Below the pieces are notes generated by a model. The model had not been told where the DNA came from. It saw nothing but the letters and a program-made list of their open reading frames with translations, and ran no database searches. Shown one piece after another: positions 15,910-19,395 of a stretch of DNA of 19,395 bases. Positions within the stretch are counted from its first letter, which is position 1. The number at the start of each line of letters is the position of its first letter. Made by a program: the position numbers and the translations under genes. The stretch is from Methanobacterium sp. (lineage in GTDB: Archaea; Methanobacteriota; Methanobacteria; Methanobacteriales; Methanobacteriaceae). The DNA is taken from the NCBI GenBank assembly GCA_003162115.1, contig PMMV01000128.1, forward strand, positions 1-19,395. Direction: 5' to 3'.

Positions 15910-16136
15910 AGACAAAGATATTTAAAGTTCAGGGAAAATTTATGATGGGCCAAGGCCTTAAACATTTCACTAAGGAATTAAAAGCCGTTAGTGAAGACGA
16001 TATACGCGAGAAAATATATTCTGAGTTTGGTAGTAAACACAGGATAGGTAGAAACAAGATATTCATAGATGATATCAAAGAGATTTCAGAGGACGAAGCT
16101 CAAGATCCAATCATCAAGGCATTATCCAACAGGTGA
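15906..16136 (+). CDS. rpl18a: 50S ribosomal protein L18Ae/LX (eL20)
   Basis: This 76-residue single-domain protein is the archaeal LX form of eukaryotic eL20, about half the eukaryotic length. It reads MKTKIFKVQGKF, GLKHFTKELKAVSEDDIREK and GSKHRIGRNKIFIDDIKEI, and the last block holds the family's most conserved residues. It starts in the ATGA overlap with eif6 and ends in AGGTGA, which doubles as the ribosome binding site for prefoldin alpha. Confidence 0.95.
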   Translation: MKTKIFKVQGKFMMGQGLKHFTKELKAVSEDDIREKIYSEFGSKHRIGRNKIFIDDIKEISEDEAQDPIIKALSNR

Positions 16137-16141
16137 TTGAA

Positions 16142-16564
16142 ATGGAAGACAAACAAAGACTTGAAGCATTGGTAAACGAGCTTAATACATATCAGGGACA
16201 GGCAGAAGTTCTTCAGCAACAGATAGATACTTTAAACGCTACTATCACCGAACTTTCAGTTGCAATGGATACTCTAGCTACTGTGAAGGGACAAGGTAAC
16301 AATGAAACATTAGTACCCATAGGTGCGGGATCTTTTCTTATTACTGAGCTTAAAAACACTGATGAAGTAATAATCGGTCTTGGTGCAGGAGTAGCTGTTA
16401 AAAAAAAGATAGATGACGCTAAAGACACGATAACTGAACAAAGGACTGAGCTAGAAGAATTAAGAGATAAGATGTCCGGAGATCTCCAAAAGATAACAGA
16501 GTACATCATGAAGAGGAGTCCAGAAGCAGAAGAGCTCATGCAAAAGGTTGAAGGACAAGTTTAG
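16142..16564 (+). CDS. pfdA: Prefoldin alpha subunit
   Basis: Prefoldin alpha forms, with beta, a six-armed holdase that passes unfolded proteins to the thermosome. The 140 residues show two long helices around a beta-hairpin core (VKGQGNNETLVPIGAGSFL and GLGAGVAVKKKIDDA). The N-terminal coil is QRLEALVNELNTYQGQAEVL and the C-terminal coil runs from about residue 90. I chose ATG 16142 because AGGTGA (16131-16136) is five bases upstream; an in-frame GTG at 16133 would add three residues but lacks a site. Its linkage to ribosomal genes matches its task on emerging chains. Confidence 0.94.
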   Translation: MEDKQRLEALVNELNTYQGQAEVLQQQIDTLNATITELSVAMDTLATVKGQGNNETLVPIGAGSFLITELKNTDEVIIGLGAGVAVKKKIDDAKDTITEQRTELEELRDKMSGDLQKITEYIMKRSPEAEELMQKVEGQV

Positions 16565-16582
16565 ATTAGACTGAATCCTTTA

Positions 16583-16642
16583 ATTTTGTATATTAATTAA
16601 ATTTTGTATATAAAGTATTATCTAGTTAAATTTAAAGGAGTG
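16583..16642 (+). promoter_or_regulatory. Probable internal promoter for ftsY, with a duplicated TATA-like element
   Basis: ATTTTGTATAT occurs twice, at 16583-16593 and 16601-16611, 18 bases apart. The second copy continues as TATAAAG, a good TATA box, and predicts initiation near 16636, just before GGAGTG (16637-16642). The first copy would start transcription around 16620. This 86-bp gap is the largest inside the operon, and it suggests ftsY is also made independently. Confidence 0.5.
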
Positions 16643-16650
16643 AAAACTCT

Positions 16651-17901
16651 TTGTTCGAATCACTTAAAAAGAAGTTTACAGGCACCATAGGAAAAATATC
16701 GGATAATATCACAGAGGAAGATGAATTAGAAGCTTCAGAAACAAAAGTTTCAGAAACAACTGAGAAATCTGAAATTCCCGATAAATCTTCCAATGGTAAA
16801 TTTGTTGATGAATCTGTAAAAGAAATCCAAGCGGAGTCTGAATCAAAAAGTGAACCCGATAACAATAAATCAGGGTTTATGGGGTTCCTAAGAGGTAAAC
16901 CTAAGACATCTAAAGAGGTTAAAGATGATTCTGAACACTCTGCTGAAACTGAATTAGAAATAGAAAGTTCTACCGATGAAATTAAACCTGACAATACTGA
17001 AACTTCAGAAGAAGAATCAGAAAAATCCGGCATATTCTCTTTTGTACGTCATAGAACCATATCAGAAAAAGATATAGATGATATTTTATTTGAATTAGAA
17101 ATGGCACTTTTGGAAGGTGACGTAGCAATGGATGTAGCTGAAGAGATAATCAAATCTGTTAAAGAAAATTTAGTTGGTCGTAAGATCAAGCGCAGAAATG
17201 ATGTTTCAGATTTCACTAAGGAAGCACTTAAAAAGGCTATTGAAAATATTCTAGATATTGAAGGTAGGGACATCACCATGCTGATTGAAGAAGCTAAAAA
17301 AACTGGTGAACCTCTCAAAATCATGTTTGTGGGTATAAATGGGACTGGTAAAACAACTACAATAGCTAAGATCTCGACATATTATATGGAAAAGGGTTAT
17401 ACTCCTGTAATTGCGGCTTCAGACACGTTCAGAGCCGGTGCAATTGAACAGTTAACCTATCATGCTGATAAATTAGGTGTGAAGATCATAAAACACAAAA
17501 AGGGAGCCGATCCAGCAGCTGTGGCATATGATGCTGTTGAACACGCAAAGGCCAAGGGAAAAGAACTGGTCCTTGTGGACACTGCAGGAAGAATGCAGAC
17601 CAATATTAATCTTATGGATGAGATGAAGAAAATTAAACGTGTTATAAAACCTGATCTCATTATATATGTAGGGGATGCTTTAACTGGAAATGATTCGGTT
17701 GAACAAGCTCAAAAATTCAATGATGCGGTTGGAATTGATGGCATAATCCTAACTAAGGCAGATGCAGATGCTAAAGGTGGAGCAGCACTTTCTATTGGAT
17801 ATGTTATACAAAAACCAATACTCTTTTTGGGTACTGGTCAATCTTATTCTGATATAATGGAATTCAAACCAGAGTGGATGGTTGAACAGATAATTGGGTA
17901 A
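16651..17901 (+). CDS. ftsY: Signal recognition particle receptor FtsY
   Basis: FtsY is the membrane receptor that meets SRP carrying a translating ribosome and hydrolyses GTP to release the chain to the translocon. The 416 residues comprise a long acidic region (1-125), an N domain helix bundle (about 136-215) and a GTPase G domain: G1 GINGTGKTT (228-236), [10 protein letters not shown] (258-267), G3 DTAGR (310-314), G4 TKAD (368-371) and a closing GTGQSYSDI segment. It starts with TTG (16651), with GGAGTG eight bases upstream. Three short hydrophobic-basic patches lie in the acidic part, at 2-9, 75-83 and 127-135. SRP54 is not in the window. Confidence 0.96.
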   Translation: MFESLKKKFTGTIGKISDNITEEDELEASETKVSETTEKSEIPDKSSNGKFVDESVKEIQAESESKSEPDNNKSGFMGFLRGKPKTSKEVKDDSEHSAETELEIESSTDEIKPDNTETSEEESEKSGIFSFVRHRTISEKDIDDILFELEMALLEGDVAMDVAEEIIKSVKENLVGRKIKRRNDVSDFTKEALKKAIENILDIEGRDITMLIEEAKKTGEPLKIMFVGINGTGKTTTIAKISTYYMEKGYTPVIAASDTFRAGAIEQLTYHADKLGVKIIKHKKGADPAAVAYDAVEHAKAKGKELVLVDTAGRMQTNINLMDEMKKIKRVIKPDLIIYVGDALTGNDSVEQAQKFNDAVGIDGIILTKADADAKGGAALSIGYVIQKPILFLGTGQSYSDIMEFKPEWMVEQIIG

Positions 17902-17995
17902 TTACTATCCATGCTCATTTTACAATTGATTTATAGTACATTCTGGAAGATTTTTAAGAGTAATAATAACGTATTGATATAAAAATAAAATGTTT

Positions 17996-18502
17996 TTAAT
18001 CCATAACTCTATCTTCTACTTGTTCGGGATCTAGTTTGAGTATCATGTAGTCGCCCATAGCATTTATGTCCTCATCGGAGATCATCAAATGTTTTTTACT
18101 AAGGGTACCACCAGTTGTTACAATTATGTTGTGTATGAGACAACCCTTTGGATCTATAACCATATCTGTAATTTTACCTACTTCCATCCCGTTAATAGTC
18201 AGAACTGTTCTTCCAATAAAGTCCTTGAATCGGGTTCCTTTATTTAGGAATTCTTCAATCTTATCCACTTTAACCTTTTCATCAATTCCTTCTTTATCAA
18301 TTTTTAACTGCAAATAGTCTCCAACCTCGGCTATGTCTTCCTCAACTATAACCAAATATTTTTTATTCAATGCAGATCCAATTGAAATGAATATATTATC
18401 TACGAGACATTTTTTAAATACCACAGCAATTTCAGCTACTTTACCCACTTCATTTGCTTCTTTATCCAAAACTTTCATTCCTATAAACTCGCTGGCTTTC
18501 AT
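17996..18502 (-). CDS. Tandem PRC-barrel domain protein
   Basis: Two PRC-barrel domains, residues about 6-68 and 95-157, share the same pattern: F-I-G, V-L, E-V-G-K, C-L-x-x-N-I, G-x-L-x-K-K-x-L, E-D-I, then G-D-Y-x-x-L-K. The duplication is plain in the sequence. Each domain has one cysteine at the same place (Cys32 and Cys121). PRC barrels occur in photosynthetic reaction centre H subunits and the rRNA-processing protein RimM; methanogens have many standalone copies of unknown function. The 168-residue protein has no signal peptide and is probably cytoplasmic. GGAG nine bases before the ATG is the ribosome binding site. It faces ftsY in a convergent arrangement. Confidence 0.87.
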   Translation of the reverse strand: MKASEFIGMKVLDKEANEVGKVAEIAVVFKKCLVDNIFISIGSALNKKYLVIVEEDIAEVGDYLQLKIDKEGIDEKVKVDKIEEFLNKGTRFKDFIGRTVLTINGMEVGKITDMVIDPKGCLIHNIIVTTGGTLSKKHLMISDEDINAMGDYMILKLDPEQVEDRVMD

Positions 18503-18510
18503 GTTTTATT

Positions 18511-18551
18511 CTCCTGGTGGAATTATTCGATTCTAGTATAAAGTATTCTAG
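18511..18551 (-). promoter_or_regulatory. Promoter of the PRC-barrel gene with ATTCTAG direct repeats
   Basis: On the minus strand, CTTTATACTA (about 18544-18535) is a TATA candidate, predicting initiation near 18513-18515, and GGAG is at 18514-18511. Two copies of ATTCTAG on the plus strand (18530-18536 and 18545-18551), 15 bases apart, bracket the TATA box, which could make it an operator. The short leader implied is uncertain. Confidence 0.35.
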
Positions 18552-18600
18552 GTTTTATTATGTCTTTAATAATATAAAAAATCATGTTTTTTATTAAGAA

Positions 18601-19290
18601 TCAACTTTTTGGCCGAGTTCCACAATAAACTGCATGTCCATAGTACTTCCACACTACATCAACGCTTTCATATCCAGTTTCATCTAACCATTTTAGATGA
18701 TTGATAAGTGGTGCTGGAAAATCTTCTTCCATTTCTTTTGGAATCCATTTTTCTTTTACTTCTATTTCTGTCAAATTTAAAAGCATGAAATCGATCCATT
18801 TTCTCCTGTAAATCCTGTTTAAATTATTGTTCGATCCAAGGACATAATCTGAATTCAAGAATACACCTTCTGGTTTAAGTAAACCATAAATTCTCTTGTA
18901 TAAATTCTTCTTATCTTCATCGGTTTTTATATGGTGTAGTGCTAATGAAGATACAACTACATCGAACTTATCTTCAAAATTTACTTCTGAGAAGTCACCT
19001 GTATAATATTTTATATCATTGTAAGCTTCGAGTTTAATCTTTGCCATCTCTATCATATTCTCTGCTATGTCGATACAGGTTATCATGGAGTTGGAAAATT
19101 TATCTTTAACTTTTTTAGTAATGTTTCCTGTTCCACTGCCCAGATCAAGCAATTTGAACTTATCTCCACTTCCAAATGGGATTACAGATATCATGGAATC
19201 TACCATTTCATCATACATTGGTATTAATTTTAGTATAGTTTTATCAAATTCTTTTGCTTCCTCTTCGAAGTGGTCCTTAACATTTTTCAA
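18601..19290 (-). CDS. Class I SAM-dependent methyltransferase, substrate unknown
   Basis: This 229-residue protein has the standard Rossmann motifs: motif I LLDLGSGTGN (47-56), the acidic SAM-ribose residue Asp74 (CIDIAENM), GDF (98-100) and motif IV VVSSLALHHI (112-121). The N-terminal segment HFEEEAKEFDKTILKLIPMY (residues 7-26) is a short lid helix seen in many small-molecule and tRNA-modifying methyltransferases. There is no RNA-binding domain. The start is TTG 19290, with AAGGAG upstream; no ATG fits. It reads towards the PRC-barrel gene with 98 bases between, so they are probably separate units. Substrate cannot be assigned; a CmoA-like or metabolite methyltransferase is possible. Confidence 0.82.
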   Translation of the reverse strand: MKNVKDHFEEEAKEFDKTILKLIPMYDEMVDSMISVIPFGSGDKFKLLDLGSGTGNITKKVKDKFSNSMITCIDIAENMIEMAKIKLEAYNDIKYYTGDFSEVNFEDKFDVVVSSLALHHIKTDEDKKNLYKRIYGLLKPEGVFLNSDYVLGSNNNLNRIYRRKWIDFMLLNLTEIEVKEKWIPKEMEEDFPAPLINHLKWLDETGYESVDVVWKYYGHAVYCGTRPKS

Positions 19291-19395
19291 ATTACTATCT
19301 CCTTAAAATTTTCACAATAAAAAAGGATAAAAAAAAATAACTAAATTTTTTTTATTAAAATTAATATTAAAATACTTAATCATATAATTAAGGGG
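19291..19395. other. Right-edge intergenic sequence upstream of the methyltransferase gene
   Basis: This AT-rich stretch holds the AAGGAG ribosome binding site of the minus-strand methyltransferase next to its start. Near the window end there is an inverted repeat CTTAAT-N6-ATTAAG (19375-19392). The promoter of the methyltransferase should lie here but no single TATA box stands out. Confidence 0.3.

Noticed and set aside
16632..17324. Minus-strand reading frames opposite ftsY, Ser-rich and Leu-rich
   Set aside because: They mirror the acidic Glu/Ser-rich codons of the FtsY N-terminal region and have no independent support.
19375..19392. CTTAAT-N6-ATTAAG at the right edge as a mobile-element end
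   Set aside because: The arms are six bases of AT-rich sequence, no flanking duplication or transposase is visible, and the other side is outside the window.

Overview
The window is chromosomal DNA from an AT-rich euryarchaeon, most likely a methanogen of the order Methanobacteriales (Methanobacterium-like). This rests on gene content (single MCM helicase, aIF2-beta, aIF6, prefoldin alpha, RNase P Rpr2 subunit, archaeal AglB, archaeal Thi4, archaeal-eukaryotic ribosomal proteins), TATA-type promoters, strong GGAGG/GGTGAT ribosome binding sites and frequent TTG/GTG starts. The assignment comes from protein character, not from a search. No rRNA, tRNA, CRISPR array, insertion sequence, integrase or intein was seen. 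Nearly everything is core information-processing machinery.

Layout. (1) 1-2255, minus strand: mcm, then the first 39 codons of the aIF2-beta gene, which runs off the left edge behind its own promoter. (2) 2486-2923, plus: an unrecognised small membrane-anchored protein with a helical exterior. (3) 3019-4159, minus: an overlapping pair, MJ0936-like metallophosphoesterase then RlmE/FtsJ-type rRNA methyltransferase. (4) 4160-4650: the longest gene-free stretch, with a good promoter and two repeat-based candidate operators in front of topA. (5) 4651-12561, plus: separately promoted genes for topoisomerase I, oligosaccharyltransferase AglB, a DRG/Obg-type GTPase, Thi4 and an AK6/Fap7-like kinase. 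(6) 12799-17901, plus: a tight translation operon, rnp4 - YhbY-like - rps19e - PDCD5 - PP-loop ATPase - rpl39e - rpl31e - eif6 - rpl18a - pfdA - ftsY. rpl39e is a 51-codon gene that overlaps the PP-loop gene. ftsY has a probable extra promoter. (7) 17996-19290, minus: a tandem PRC-barrel protein and a class I SAM methyltransferase.

How the genes work together. The long operon joins tRNA processing (Rpr2), RNA binding (YhbY-like), large- and small-subunit proteins, the 60S/50S anti-association factor aIF6, co-translational folding (prefoldin) and membrane targeting (FtsY). It reads as a ribosome-to-membrane production line, and the Fap7-like kinase just upstream fits small-subunit maturation. 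AglB acts downstream on exported proteins.

I did not find a clearly new multi-gene system. The best leads are small: the uncharacterised PP-loop ATPase embedded in the ribosomal operon, candidate operators before topA and thi4, a Thi4 with His where the suicidal enzymes carry the donor Cys, an AglB exterior crowded with its own glycosylation sequons, and an FtsY with three repeated hydrophobic-basic patches.
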